Part shown: positions 50,001 through 53,231 of the stretch, one piece after another
Numbering within the stretch: the stretch's first letter is position 1
Layout: each line of letters starts with the position of its first letter
Source of the DNA: Phoronis australis
Taxonomy: Eukaryota > Phoronida > Phoronidae
DNA length: 62,000 nucleotides
Direction: 5' to 3'
Assembly (NCBI GenBank): GCA_002633005.1
Contig: NMRA01000406.1
Span: forward strand, 68,001 to 130,000
Program-made: the position numbers and the translations under genes
Notes under the pieces: generated by a model
Seen by the model: the letters and a program-made list of their open reading frames with translations, nothing else
Database searches by the model: none
What the model was told of the DNA's origin: nothing

Positions 50001-51639
50001 AGAATGATAAGCAGCTATAAAGTATTAATTAATTATTGTGAAATAACATAAAATTGCCAAATTAGTAGCATGTAATACCTATTTGTGATGAACTTATTGT
50101 AGTTATACAGCTCCACAGAAATGAGCTCTGTGGCTTCCATCGGACGAGCAATGGGCCACTCAAAGGTCTGAAATGAAGAAACAAATTACAATTGCCTGTC
50201 TCCCTGCCAGCATGCTGTAAGACAATGACCTCAGGTTGAGTGTCATTAGATTCCTTTGACAGTTGACTACCTTCCCTGGAAGACCAAGATTTGTGGGATT
50301 TTCTGAGGAGCTGACATCTGTTGGTGACTATGGTAACCTAAGAGATCACCCACAGTGTAGGCAAAAGATCTGCATATAGCTCATCATGTTTTAAATAATT
50401 TGGCTTGCAAAGTTCACCAGCACTGACCATTATTGTTGGAAGTACCAGATCGCACAATAGAAGATAGATAACGTAATGATGCCTGTTTAGCCAGTGATTT
50501 GCAATACCAATAAAATTGTTCATATTTCATTTGTGAAGCTTCGTCTTGATATAATAATGAGATGCATAGAGAATGATGAAACACAATATAGCAACTGCCC
50601 ACAAGCTGTGTTCCACTCACCAACAGTTGCATGGTTGGTAAATATAGATTAATATAAGCTATCTCTCAATTATAGCTTACAAAATTCACAGTATCAGCAT
50701 TTTGAATGACTAGCAACGACCAATAAGAGTATAGTTAGTTCATTTTATGAAAGAAAAAGATAACCATTATATAAAGAATGTAAACTGAAAAATATTTTGA
50801 AAGGTGATTTTAAAATGGTGTCTGGCATGTTTACCTGATGACATCATTTCCCACATACCTCCTGTCTCCAGGAGACCAATGTGGGTACTATATTTTATCT
50901 ATGTAAATTGCAATATTGCATGTTAATTAAAACTGATAAATTAAGTTACTACACTTCAATCAATGCTATATATTCCACATAAAACTTTTCATAGACCCAT
51001 GTACTGCTCATAGGCAGATCCAGGGGGGTCAAAGGGTTCCAAACCCTCCCTTTTCGCTTGATTTTAGTGATACCAAATCCGGAATTTTCGAATTGTTGGC
51101 TTGGACTCCACGTTTTAAAAAATCCTTGATTGGACTCCCTTTTAAAAAATCCTGGATCCACCCCTGCTTCTTCAATGAAGTTCTTTAGTGTTGTCCTAAA
51201 TTTGTATTTCACTCTTTAAAATGTTCCTATAAACTAGAACCATGTCAACAGAACAATTTGGTTTATTAGCTACAAAAAGTAAAATATGACAGATTCTCAA
51301 ACAATGGTAATATCCTTCAAAACCAGTTGATATTAGTACCATCACACCTCCATCTTCTGATATATGAGTGACTCATAGGCTACACAGAATTCTTCATTAC
51401 AAACAAGTGGAGGCGAGCCAGCTGGTGGTTCATACACACAGCAGCTGTGTGCATGGTAGGGCTTGCATGAACCGATGCACAGCTGCAGTTGAACTTCACT
51501 AGTGCAATTAATGCAAGTCAGAAGACAATTTCATAATTAGCCCCCCTTGTTTACTACAACACAAGATACAATGACCATACCTCATTAATAAGTATGTCAC
51601 CTTCTCCATTTGGGATAATCCGAGATAGGAGAGAGGTAT
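1962..51639 (-). CDS. OTOF: Otoferlin-like type II ferlin, partial gene (23 coding exons located)
   Basis: Ferlins are large tail-anchored membrane proteins with several C2 domains that act in calcium-triggered vesicle fusion and membrane traffic; otoferlin serves synaptic exocytosis. The exons listed separately join into about 1,050 residues, roughly half of a usual 2,000-residue otoferlin. Order seen: C2A, acidic linker, C2B, FerI, C2C, FerA-like region, FerB, C2D. The chain passes from FerB to C2D without a DysF domain, which indicates type II (OTOF/FER1L4/FER1L6) rather than dysferlin/myoferlin. Donor and acceptor dinucleotides and phases agree at all junctions except exon 7/8, which is ambiguous. 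Missing: the first coding exon (start Met and first C2A strands) and everything after C2D (C2E, C2F, membrane anchor), which lies left of position 1. Invertebrates often have a single type II ferlin, so this may be co-orthologous to OTOF, FER1L4 and FER1L6; the symbol is a family label. Confidence 0.92.
2552..2730 (-). CDS. OTOF: Ferlin exon: C2D, first half
   Basis: Acceptor TGTGTAG, donor GTACGT; phase 1 in, phase 0 out. It reads [20 protein letters not shown] then [14 protein letters not shown], and ends [14 protein letters not shown]. QLRAHxYQARxL and LSDPYVRV define C2D. The loop-1 aspartates ([11 protein letters not shown]) are present, so calcium binding by this domain is plausible. 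Confidence 0.96.
3070..3515. repeat. Minisatellite, about 58-bp period, 8 degenerate copies
   Basis: Units share the core cacagtgtgctgagcctgat followed by gtgcagctcatcaa and end near accaacacatgaag. Unit starts fall near 3073, 3131, 3188, 3245, 3303, 3361, 3421 and 3478. It lies in the intron between the two C2D exons and the exon at 7853. Several open frames here are by-products of the repeat. Confidence 0.85.
3534..5950. other. Ferlin intron, no gene recognised
   Basis: AT-rich intronic DNA. A partial leftover of the neighbouring minisatellite occurs at 3537-3573. No exon, RNA gene or intact transposon was recognised. Confidence 0.5.
5962..6099 (-). repeat. Dispersed repeat, inverted match to 35221-35358
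   Basis: The reverse complement of this stretch matches 35221-35358 over about 138 bases, sharing for example cagccaaggtggataaatac, ggtctagttcaattttcc and ttatttagtggga. It is probably a fragment of a transposon family. The matching copy abuts a TIR-like end at 35361, so it may be an internal part of the element family described at 32356-33871. Confidence 0.75.
6660..7195 (-). mobile_element. Truncated copy of the TA-flanked TIR transposon
   Basis: Same orientation as the copy at 32356-33871 and clearly homologous to its right third: shared stretches include caaaacaaacgtcacgtgac, acagagcgtaaat and ccgggtttcaac. It stops at tttttctaagcg and lacks the terminal inverted repeat. It holds no intact reading frame. 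Confidence 0.78.
7853..8048 (-). CDS. OTOF: Ferlin exon: end of FerB, link to C2D
   Basis: Acceptor TGTCCAG, donor GTATGG; phase 0 in, phase 1 out. It reads [20 protein letters not shown] then [20 protein letters not shown]. WxxQAKxxxYLWLGL is conserved in type II ferlins. It continues straight to C2D with no DysF repeats. Confidence 0.95.
8060..8275. repeat. Degenerate tandem repeat, about 37-bp period
   Basis: About five or six units on the pattern ggtataccagatgataaacaacaat, directly upstream (in gene sense) of the ferlin exon at 7853-8048. Units drift strongly. Confidence 0.7.
8276..9077. other. Ferlin intron, nothing recognised
   Basis: Unique AT-rich intronic sequence between the exons at 7853 and 9078. 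No repeat, RNA gene or further exon seen. Confidence 0.5.
9078..9230 (-). CDS. OTOF: Ferlin exon: FerB domain
   Basis: Acceptor TTTACAG, donor GTAACT; phase 0 on both sides. It reads [20 protein letters not shown], then [12 protein letters not shown] and EEMGKNCGK. PQHxxPDVFIWM, KRVAxxRIPS and GKxCGK are the FerB signature. PDVFIWM (not PDIIIWM) and PQH point to the otoferlin/FER1L6 group. Confidence 0.96.
9255..9515. repeat. Minisatellite, about 45-bp period
   Basis: About six copies of a unit with the core acatttcattttaccttaca plus ttggtgtccaaatgtc. It begins just upstream (in gene sense) of the FerB exon at 9078-9230 and shares no sequence with it. Confidence 0.82.
9942..9959. repeat. (TG)n microsatellite
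   Basis: Nine TG dinucleotides in the intron between the exons at 9078 and 10159. Confidence 0.9.
10159..10275 (-). CDS. OTOF: Ferlin exon: FerA-like helix before FerB
   Basis: Acceptor AATCCAG, donor GTATTT; phase 0 on both sides, 39 codons. It starts [20 protein letters not shown] and ends KKMKKIAIE, joining to PQHGLPDVF as [10 protein letters not shown]. It is rich in Lys, Met and Glu, a charged helix. The acceptor has a weak pyrimidine tract, so the 5' border is slightly less sure. Confidence 0.85.
10335..10575. repeat. 21-bp minisatellite inside the FerA intron
   Basis: About eleven degenerate 21-bp units of the type gtttccaagtaacagaatga. Because 21 is a multiple of three, the array stays open on both strands and gives artificial heptad peptides (plus strand: x-F/L-P-x-N-R-M; minus strand: leucine-rich). 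It fills most of the 360-bp intron between the exons at 10159 and 10636. No splice or start evidence supports coding use. Confidence 0.82.
10636..10839 (-). CDS. OTOF: Ferlin exon: FerA-like helical region
   Basis: Acceptor TCTGACAG, donor GTGAGT; phase 0 on both sides, 68 codons. It begins [20 protein letters not shown] and contains [13 protein letters not shown] near its end. The LDxxRL motif is shared with OTOF/FER1L6. It is mostly predicted amphipathic helix, which suits FerA. Confidence 0.92.
11346..11466 (-). CDS. OTOF: Ferlin exon: start of the FerA-like region
   Basis: Acceptor TTGCAG, donor GTATGC; phase 2 in, phase 0 out. It reads [20 protein letters not shown] then [20 protein letters not shown]. 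The pattern Y-x-x-x-PF/Y-x-x-KKPCVxVK...DQRRRxY is typical of type II ferlins and precedes the four-helix FerA region. Confidence 0.94.
11660..11885. repeat. 29-bp minisatellite
   Basis: Seven to eight nearly perfect copies of agtcagtatatatttcatca followed by cacatttcc. Variants alternate cac/ccc and tata/ttta. More degenerate relatives (acagttatggttttacatttcatc-like) extend leftwards to about 11480. Open frames here are repeat by-products. Confidence 0.9.
11990..12720. repeat. Modular repeat array I (GCCACTAG modules)
   Basis: Tandem modules of about 130-150 bp, each opening with aaatggccact(a/t)g followed by a gcgcag-aatacatcaaatccatcc block and a gccaaatttcatgaa block. Divergence between modules is high. 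Related arrays are at 13370-13960 and 14575-15720. Confidence 0.75.
12721..13369. other. Spacer between modular arrays
   Basis: AT-rich intronic sequence without an exon. It contains an imperfect inverted pair: taaaataaaacgatgagcg at 12736-12754 and cgtcgttttatttt near 13228-13241, with complementary flanks (tgtcaagggtatgatacagactg near 12819, cagtctgtatcataaccttgac near 13151). This suggests a foldback element of about 530 bp. Confidence 0.55.
13370..13960. repeat. Modular repeat array II (GCCACTAG modules)
   Basis: Further modules of the same family: attgccactagagggcac at 13399, a gcactaggtgacac-type module near 13598 and attgccactagggagcac at 13737. Each is followed by the agtcagatccatcc and aaatttcat blocks. 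Confidence 0.75.
14247..14430 (-). CDS. OTOF: Ferlin exon: NYGN and acidic linker
   Basis: Acceptor CTGCAG, donor GTAAAA; phase 1 in, phase 2 out. It completes [12 protein letters not shown], then a very acidic stretch, [18 protein letters not shown]. Vertebrate otoferlin has a comparable acidic insert here. Confidence 0.94.
14575..15720. repeat. Modular repeat array III with three module types
   Basis: The longest stretch of the family. Module cores occur near 14700, 14848, 14985, 15128, 15278, 15432 and 15567, about 138-154 bases apart. Three module types recur in the order gccactaggtggyrc, gcactagagggcac, gccactaggaggcgcc, giving a higher-order period of about 430 bp. It ends in ggacgctggacggacgaacg, a typical terminus of such invertebrate repeats. 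Confidence 0.78.
15992..16060. repeat. Short tandem duplication
   Basis: Two copies of about 38 bp (ttgttcagttaacaatatgt / ttgttcagttaacagtgtgt, then tgtaact-ttccaa). Confidence 0.85.
16061..17097. other. Ferlin intron, no exon found
   Basis: Includes an open minus-strand frame of 157 codons (16063-16536) with no recognisable domain, splice support or start context. I see no feature that can be supported. Confidence 0.4.
17098..17206 (-). CDS. OTOF: Ferlin exon: FFLF...TMID...FEISIG region
   Basis: Acceptor CTCTAG, donor GTAAGT; phase 0 in, phase 1 out. It reads [20 protein letters not shown] then [17 protein letters not shown]. This matches the ferlin pattern (F/L)FLFxxFxxATMIDxKxxxKPIxFEVSIG. 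The Met at the exon start is internal, not a start codon. A 9.3-kb intron separates it from the previous exon. Confidence 0.95.
17207..21170. other. Large ferlin intron, left part
   Basis: About 4 kb of AT-rich intron with no exon. The phases of the flanking exons (0 and 0) join directly, so no missing exon is needed. The only structure noted is an imperfect inverted pair, gggggctcgaa at 20336-20346 and ttcgagccccc at 20530-20540, possibly the ends of a small decayed element. Confidence 0.5.
21178..21670. repeat. Tandem repeat, about 137-bp period, 3.5 copies
   Basis: Units carry gggcagacagggaggacaga, aagaaatta, a cagtgacacaaaggatgtag block and a tagcccgggaagacatggag block. The anchor aagaaatta falls at 21232, 21371 and 21506. 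Internal sub-repeats (ggacagtgacatccaa) suggest a shorter ancestral unit. Confidence 0.82.
21671..22930. other. Ferlin intron, nothing recognised
   Basis: AT-rich intron. Open frames at 22594-22918 exist on both strands and have no recognisable domain. Confidence 0.45.
22930..23510. repeat. Degenerate modular repeat
   Basis: Three or four modules of about 170-190 bp, each with a gaaat-ctgtcaa-tggttctctaga block and a ccaaaaatactgaaaagccc block. It resembles in style, though not closely in sequence, the arrays at 12-15.7 kb and 29.5-30.5 kb. Confidence 0.6.
23518..24899 (+). mobile_element. Non-autonomous TIR DNA transposon, copy 1 (1382 bp)
   Basis: The left end is ccgtattcgccgtaataacc and the right end is its inverse, ggttattacggcgaatatgg, giving about 25-bp terminal inverted repeats. 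TA flanks both ends (23516-23517, 24900-24901), as for TA-targeting superfamilies such as Tc1/mariner. Subterminal ggcgcttat / ataagcgcc motifs are also inverted. Inside is a short conserved reading frame ([11 protein letters not shown]... shared with copy 2), but no recognisable transposase. Copy 2 lies inverted at 32356-33871. Confidence 0.85.
24902..25850. other. Ferlin intron between two mobile elements
   Basis: No exon seen. It contains a direct repeat, gttgccaatatctatgtaaa / cagtcaatatctatgtaaag, near 25335-25385, and a ttataccggaccacaaatatg segment near 25530 that resembles the end of the modular repeats. Confidence 0.45.
25853..26263. mobile_element. Foldback (palindromic) element, copy 1
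   Basis: Two arms of about 170-200 bp are inverted copies: left arm tttgagtctaatactgga ... ctcacggacttcagcttggc; right arm the reverse complement, ending gactcaaa. The arms include ggccaattggtggcgttttg and the caccatcccata block near the centre. Similarity continues weakly outwards (attcag...gaaaac). No coding capacity. The family recurs at 44357-44801. Confidence 0.85.
26521..26732 (-). CDS. OTOF: Ferlin exon: PTFGPCWVN region
   Basis: Acceptor TGTCCAG, donor GTGAGT; phase 1 in, phase 0 out. It reads [20 protein letters not shown] and later [16 protein letters not shown]. [12 protein letters not shown] and GxGEGVxYRGxLL are among the most conserved ferlin segments, directly after C2C. The tail is Ser/Thr-rich and variable. 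Confidence 0.95.
26835..27265. repeat. Minisatellite, about 27-30-bp period
   Basis: About 14 units of the type aacaatagaaccatctcagc then actgtatc. It lies in the intron between the exons at 26521 and 27375. The long open frames on the plus strand are repeat by-products. Confidence 0.88.
27375..27564 (-). CDS. OTOF: Ferlin exon: C2C, second half
   Basis: Acceptor GCATTGCAG, donor GTTAGT; phase 0 in, phase 1 out. It reads [20 protein letters not shown] then [25 protein letters not shown] and PPLxKRxKVQ are conserved C2C features, followed by IATHFISL. Confidence 0.94.
27758..27944 (-). CDS. OTOF: Ferlin exon: C2C, first half
   Basis: Acceptor TTCCAG, donor GTGAGT; phase 2 in, phase 0 out. 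It reads [20 protein letters not shown] then [11 protein letters not shown]. The KIY-x-A-x-x-LPRM motif and DPCVRV (usually DPYVQV) mark C2C. A Cys stands where most ferlins have Tyr or Phe. Confidence 0.93.
28239..28395 (-). CDS. OTOF: Ferlin exon: FerI domain
   Basis: Acceptor GCACCAG, donor GTAAGT; phase 1 in, phase 2 out. It reads [20 protein letters not shown] then [15 protein letters not shown]. KWAxLxDP and GFVKC are the core of the FerI domain between C2B and C2C. It ends in an acidic run, TVDDDDFEK, before C2C, as in otoferlin. Confidence 0.93.
28785..28960. other. Cluster of short palindromes
   Basis: Contains cttcgactgccttcgggcgaag-type inverted sequence and ctatattaatatag, a 14-bp perfect palindrome flanked by ggggtcc and gaggggccc-like G/C runs. 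A second attaatatag lies near 28917. It is likely a decayed small element. Function unknown. Confidence 0.45.
28961..29480. other. Ferlin intron, nothing recognised
   Basis: No exon or element recognised; only short unsupported open frames. Confidence 0.45.
29480..30535. repeat. Modular repeat array ending in (GACA)n
   Basis: Modules of about 130-150 bp, each with an accac-acatactc-tgtgtcaag block and a ccatcaaaatctg(a/t)caagc block. It ends at 30472-30535 with a run of gacagacagaca and tgctgactataccagaccac. The same terminal phrase occurs near 19967. Confidence 0.7.
30540..31228. other. Ferlin intron, nothing recognised
   Basis: AT-rich sequence without repeats or exons that I can support. 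Confidence 0.45.
31229..31343 (-). CDS. OTOF: Ferlin exon: end of C2B
   Basis: Acceptor CTCTAG, donor GTAGTC; phase 0 in, phase 1 out. It ends [19 protein letters not shown]. The G-x-x-K-M/V-D segment followed by a tyrosine-rich turn is the last part of ferlin C2B and leads into GHQF of the next exon. Confidence 0.88.
31344..32037. other. Ferlin intron, nothing recognised
   Basis: AT-rich sequence between two C2B exons. Short open frames only. Confidence 0.45.
32038..32100 (-). CDS. OTOF: Ferlin exon: C2B, middle strands
   Basis: A 63-bp exon, acceptor TTTTCAG, donor GTAAGT, phase 0 on both sides. It starts [28 protein letters not shown] at the junction with the previous exon corresponds to the ferlin C2B motif NEYFVFDF. 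Confidence 0.9.
32356..33871 (-). mobile_element. Non-autonomous TIR DNA transposon, copy 2 (1516 bp)
   Basis: Inverted relative to copy 1. Left end ccatattcgccgtaataacc, right end gggcggttattacggcaaat then acgg; TA flanks both sides (32354-32355, 33872-33873). A minus-strand frame at 33332-33622 (96 codons) includes [20 protein letters not shown], of which a related but shifted version exists in copy 1. I cannot assign it to a transposase. The right end coincides with the left edge of the C2B exon duplication. Confidence 0.85.
33841..35219. repeat. Tandem large duplication, copy A
   Basis: About 1.38 kb nearly identical to 35361-36757, from gcgccctgggcggttattac to gctgcgcctatttttt. It carries the C2B exon, a dispersed repeat (34245-34680), a block of alternating aaggtgg/ccacctta motifs (34680-34850) and an AT-rich tract. 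It ends at a single N (35220). Confidence 0.95.
33939..34177 (-). CDS. OTOF: Ferlin exon: C2B, proximal copy (copy A)
   Basis: Second copy of the C2B exon, in the same orientation, with the same donor (GTGAGG) and the same two possible acceptors (34177 or 34158). It reads [20 protein letters not shown] and the same C2B core as copy B without any lesion. It splices in phase to the exon at 32038 (NE then FFAFDF). It could be a mutually exclusive alternative exon or an assembly duplicate; the sequence alone does not decide which copy is the main one. Confidence 0.85.
35221..35358 (+). repeat. Dispersed repeat between the two duplicated blocks
   Basis: Inverted match of 5962-6099 (see there). 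It sits between the N at 35220 and the TIR-like gcaccctgggcggttattac at 35361. Confidence 0.75.
35361..36757. repeat. Tandem large duplication, copy B
   Basis: Second copy in direct orientation. Differences are scattered substitutions and small indels, for example an extra stretch around 35888-35911. It extends past the poly-T where copy A stops at N. The left edge lies inside the terminus of the TIR transposon family and is preceded by the repeat at 35221-35358. Confidence 0.95.
35457..35695 (-). CDS. OTOF: Ferlin exon: C2B, distal copy (copy B)
   Basis: The donor GTGAGG follows STNCPFFNE. The exon carries the first half of C2[21 protein letters not shown], then [20 protein letters not shown]. 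These are highly conserved ferlin C2B signatures. The 5' border is either 35695 (acceptor GATAG, phase 1, weak pyrimidine tract) or 35676 (acceptor CTGCCTAG, phase 2). An almost identical exon lies at 33939-34177, differing in the predicted core by V to I after WRFDS. Lengths 239 or 220 are not multiples of three, so only one copy can be used per transcript. Confidence 0.88.
36831..36862. repeat. (CA)n microsatellite
   Basis: Imperfect (CA)16 with one CG interruption, adjoining the 3' side of the LINE relic (LINE read on the minus strand). Confidence 0.92.
36890..38888 (-). pseudogene. Decayed Tx1/L1-like LINE (reverse transcriptase and C-terminal region)
   Basis: Minus-strand pieces in order: 38888-38454 ([20 protein letters not shown], then [20 protein letters not shown]), 38411-38145 ([17 protein letters not shown]), then 37996-36890 (368 codons) containing the zinc-knuckle [17 protein letters not shown] (CX2CX7HX4C, zf-RVT type). 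The catalytic Y-ADD box reads stop-ADD (TAG at 38454-38456), a second stop follows nearby, and a frameshift separates the last two parts. The 5' part (endonuclease, ORF1) is missing, as in 5'-truncated LINE insertions. The assignment to the Tx1/L1 side is by eye. Confidence 0.88.
38889..40310. other. Ferlin intron, mostly unique
   Basis: Holds a three-copy 29-bp tandem repeat at about 39161-39245 (tcaatcaatactgattatga then caccaatac) and aaggtgacc-type motifs at 39495 and 39670. No exon seen. Confidence 0.55.
40311..40740. repeat. Dispersed repeat, intact copy
   Basis: Matches 47136-47313 plus 48400-48765, sharing aaatatctcagaaa-ggctgatc, ttttgcacgaggggctatca (tttgcatgaagagctacca in the other copy), atcaaatgaaatttg-type and ctacaggttttctactttca. 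It represents the uninterrupted form of the sequence that the hAT-like element entered in the other copy. Confidence 0.78.
41140..42016. repeat. 41-bp minisatellite, long array
   Basis: Units of 41 bp, gtcacagagtatgaagacta then tcaagtaagacagtactagt, nearly perfect from about 41640 to 41980 and degenerate towards the left edge near 41140. The period is fixed by repeat starts at 41701 and 41742. Confidence 0.93.
42117..42404. other. Assembly gap (288 N) with duplicated flanks
   Basis: The 245 bases before the gap (41872-42116) and the 245 bases after it (42405-42649) are the same apart from one difference (gccgggc versus gccaggc). The gap is best explained as two overlapping contig ends, broken in the minisatellite, that were scaffolded instead of merged. 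Most of 42405-42649 is then not real extra sequence. Confidence 0.9.
42757..42869 (-). CDS. OTOF: Ferlin exon: linker before C2B (3' end uncertain)
   Basis: Acceptor TTCTGCTCAG, phase 2 in. It reads [20 protein letters not shown], then [17 protein letters not shown]. The LSQVTTVAT part resembles the LASVTAL-type segment just before C2B in otoferlin. Two donors are possible: GTCAGT, giving the end used here (phase 1), or GTACGA, ending the exon at 42804 (phase 2). Each pairs with a different acceptor of the C2B exon. The exon lies only 107 bases from a false duplication around an N gap. Confidence 0.68.
42986..43055 (-). CDS. OTOF: Ferlin exon: acidic linker
   Basis: A 70-bp exon with acceptor TTTTCATAG and donor GTGAGT; phase 1 in, phase 2 out. 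It reads [20 protein letters not shown] then HI. The acidic stretch suits the otoferlin linker. The frame is fixed by its neighbours: one other frame is also open but would put a stop into the next exon. Confidence 0.66.
43056..43834. other. Ferlin intron, nothing recognised
   Basis: AT-rich intron; no exon or repeat supported. Confidence 0.45.
43835..43890 (+). repeat. tRNA-like A/B boxes, possible SINE head
   Basis: tagctcaaagg (43841-43851) fits the pol III A box, and ggttcgg (43874-43880) fits the start of a B box 33 bases later. The surrounding sequence does not fold as a tRNA and has no anticodon arm that I can recognise. It is possibly the head of a decayed tRNA-derived SINE. Confidence 0.4.
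44357..44801. mobile_element. Foldback (palindromic) element, copy 2
   Basis: Arms start cagaaaaattgagtcaaata and end with the inverse, tttgactcaatttttctg. Inner arm motifs ctcacggacttcagcttg and gatggcgttttaacca match copy 1 (25853-26263) clearly. The loop differs. Open frames on both strands arise from the palindrome. Confidence 0.85.
44978..45030 (-). CDS. OTOF: Ferlin exon: short linker exon
   Basis: A 53-bp exon with acceptor TTTTCAG and donor GTAATA. Phase 2 in and phase 1 out join both neighbours exactly. It reads [17 protein letters not shown]. The linker is poorly conserved, so support rests on splice sites and phase rather than homology. Confidence 0.68.
45031..45675. other. Ferlin intron with a C homopolymer
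   Basis: An 11-base C run at 45296-45306; otherwise unremarkable intron between two linker exons. Confidence 0.5.
45676..45845 (-). CDS. OTOF: Ferlin exon: end of C2A and acidic linker
   Basis: Acceptor TTGCAG, donor GTAAAC; phase 0 in, phase 2 out. It starts [19 protein letters not shown], the last C2A strand followed by the DGxVGxW motif of otoferlins. The rest ([19 protein letters not shown] and so on) is the acidic, low-conservation linker to C2B. Confidence 0.9.
46052..46510. repeat. Dispersed repeat, third copy (also at 34245-34680 and 35760-36205)
   Basis: Shares with the two C2B-linked copies the blocks gatcaagattgggcaa, a gcatacctcgaaatttgcag-type block, atcatgaa-aca-tgg-ggcaacaatag, ttgccatattatgc-cctcatta and ccaccaggcaccagttgga. 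Clearly more diverged. It lies where no extra ferlin exon is needed (flanking exons join in phase 0), so it behaves as an interspersed repeat. Confidence 0.8.
46511..47135. other. Ferlin intron, nothing recognised
   Basis: AT-rich; no exon or element recognised. Confidence 0.45.
47136..48765. repeat. Dispersed repeat interrupted by the hAT-like element
   Basis: Halves 47136-47313 and 48400-48765 together match 40311-40740. The insertion point is aattg. This gives relative ages: the host repeat is older than the hAT insertion. Confidence 0.75.
47314..48399 (+). mobile_element. hAT-like DNA transposon relic (1086 bp) with 5-bp target duplication
   Basis: Ends are cagggcttg... and ...caagccctg, perfect 9-bp inverted termini that then diverge (gcattaa / aaataaa). 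The 5-bp sequence aattg flanks both sides (47309-47313, 48400-48404). Removing the element rejoins a repeat whose uninterrupted copy is at 40311-40740. Plus-strand coding remains: [19 protein letters not shown] (47988-48044), which resembles the N-terminal zinc finger of hAT-type transposases, then [13 protein letters not shown] in another frame near 48098. A stop at 47973 and frameshifts show it is dead. The catalytic and dimerisation regions are absent. Confidence 0.85.
48766..49493. other. Ferlin intron, nothing recognised
   Basis: AT-rich intron between the 47-48.8 kb repeats and the C2A exon at 49494. Confidence 0.45.
49494..49593 (-). CDS. OTOF: Ferlin exon: C2A late strands
   Basis: Acceptor ACTAG, donor GTATTA; phase 2 in, phase 0 out. 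It reads [20 protein letters not shown], then [19 protein letters not shown] corresponds to the L-I/V-G strand after loop 3 of C2A, and the DxLxDxNN segment is a hallmark of otoferlin C2A. Confidence 0.9.
49594..50078. other. Ferlin intron with a purine-rich tract
   Basis: A purine-rich stretch lies at about 49871-49940 (agagaggaggtatcgagtcg, then ggaaggaaagagaggagagg). No other feature. Confidence 0.5.
50079..50167 (-). CDS. OTOF: Ferlin exon: C2A core strands
   Basis: Flanked by CATTTCAG and GTATTA; phase 0 in, phase 2 out. It begins [20 protein letters not shown] and continues YNYNKFITN. The FEWP motif and the pattern ELYNYNK are typical of ferlin C2A. The loop-3 position where Ca-binding C2 domains carry D-x-D reads N-Y-N, so this C2A probably lacks a full calcium site, as in vertebrate otoferlin. 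Confidence 0.88.
51013..51167. mobile_element. Small MITE-like element with inverted ends
   Basis: Left ggcagatccaggggggtcaa and right aatcctggatccacccctgc are inverted relative to each other (GGxxGATCCAGG motif). About 155 bp, no coding capacity. No clear target duplication seen. Confidence 0.55.
51581..51639 (-). CDS. OTOF: Ferlin exon 1 found: C2A, early strands
   Basis: On the minus strand a TTTCAG acceptor precedes the exon and GTATGG follows it. It enters in phase 1 and leaves in phase 0, reading [19 protein letters not shown]. This matches the otoferlin C2A stretch just before the FxWP motif that opens the next exon. The phase-1 entry proves that at least one more coding exon lies upstream; I could not find it between 51640 and the right edge. 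Confidence 0.78.
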
Positions 51640-53230
51640 CTGAAACATAGTAAAATGAGAATCATTATAACTGCGCACCAAAACAGATGCAACAAAATAT
51701 ACCCAACTTTATTTTTGCATACTAGTTTCAAAACAATATACTGTAATTATCATTTGAAGTTTCAAAACATACTGGCACTGCAACACATCCAATATGGTCT
51801 ACAGTCTCTTCTTCAATTTTTTCATTTCCTTATTCCCAAACCAAAAGCTCTCATTCCCATAAAACCCCAGTCTCAAATACGTGCCCCAGCGCCTGTGGAG
51901 AAGAAGGATACTTCCCGTTGCCTTGAGTTCAACAGTAAAATCTTAAATGAGTATAAGTGATAAGATAAAGTTAATTAAAAAATCCACCAAAAAATGGTTA
52001 CCAGTGAAGAATACATTAACTATAATTATGAGGTTCACTGCGTCAAAAAGTATACATTTGAACTTATTAAAACAAGGTTGAGGCCCATCTCTTAATGATG
52101 TATAAATATAATGTTGAGCATGATTATACCGTATATGGTATTGAAGATTTCACTTAAATAGCCAAAGAAGCAAACTAAGAAGTGGTACATGGATGGCTCA
52201 GTGTGCAAGCCAACTGAATAAATTAAAACAGTCGTACTCTTCTTGTAACAACAGTATGGCTGGCCACAAATCTTTTACTGTATCCATTGGGTTAATAACT
52301 ACTGGTAAAAATGTAATTGTATTTAACTTAATCATAAGTGAACAGGATCAAAGAACACTAACAACTAAGTGATATCTGAATTTGTTGGTCAATTTCACAG
52401 GAAGGTTTATAACCTATACAATGAAATTATAGTGCCAGTGGGTTGGTGCGCCAACTATGTCAGTGTCATAATTACTAGTAAGTCTACGCAACTATAGGCA
52501 ATTGTTCTTTGGCAGACTGGTCAAGAAGCCAAACTCACTATAAGACTCTAGTTTCAGGGGTTACGGATGATTTTCAACATCTGCATATTTTGAAAGTCAT
52601 TATTCATTTTCACCCATTAGTCTGAACCTTGTGTGCAAGATCGGGGATGATGAAGCTAAACTACAGCTCCAGTAACAGGCTAAACTTGAACAGACTAACC
52701 AACCTATCTCTGCTTTAGTCCAGCTATAAGGAGGTCAAACATTTCAAGGCAATGACAATAACTGCTATAGCAGCTTTCGTAGTCCCTGATTTTCAGAATG
52801 GAGTTTTTATTCCATAATTGCCTGGTTCACAAAATCAAACAAATAACCCCACTAAACAAAATTGCTCGTTGAAAAATCCAATGGTATCGAGACTGGAACC
52901 CAATATTTCTGCTGTGCCCATCAGCCACGTGGCACTGTCTATCACACAGTTGGCCTGAAACAACTTTCAACCTGCTCGAGACCAAACAGAGGTGAGCCTA
53001 GTTAGTCCACCAACACCTGCTCTACACTGGGCACGGTTGATTATAAGTTCCTAGACACGTAACCTGTCTGTAAATAAGTATTTAACTTACAGGTGAGGTG
53101 AATGGAACAGGGCAGGAAGTCCAAAATTGACACTCACTCGCTACTAGGCAATACGTAGTCCCTCGGCTGGCTAAACAGGGCCTGTGTATGCCTGTGGCAT
53201 ACAGTGCGATGCAATTCCCTAGCTAAAAAG
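51640..53230. other. Upstream of ferlin exon 1 found; first coding exon not identified
   Basis: The first coding exon should encode a short start segment ending in phase 1. I searched this stretch for its usual G-x-G-D-R motif followed by A-K-V and found no convincing match. Otherwise AT-rich with no recognised repeats. Confidence 0.4.
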
Positions 53231-53231
53231 G

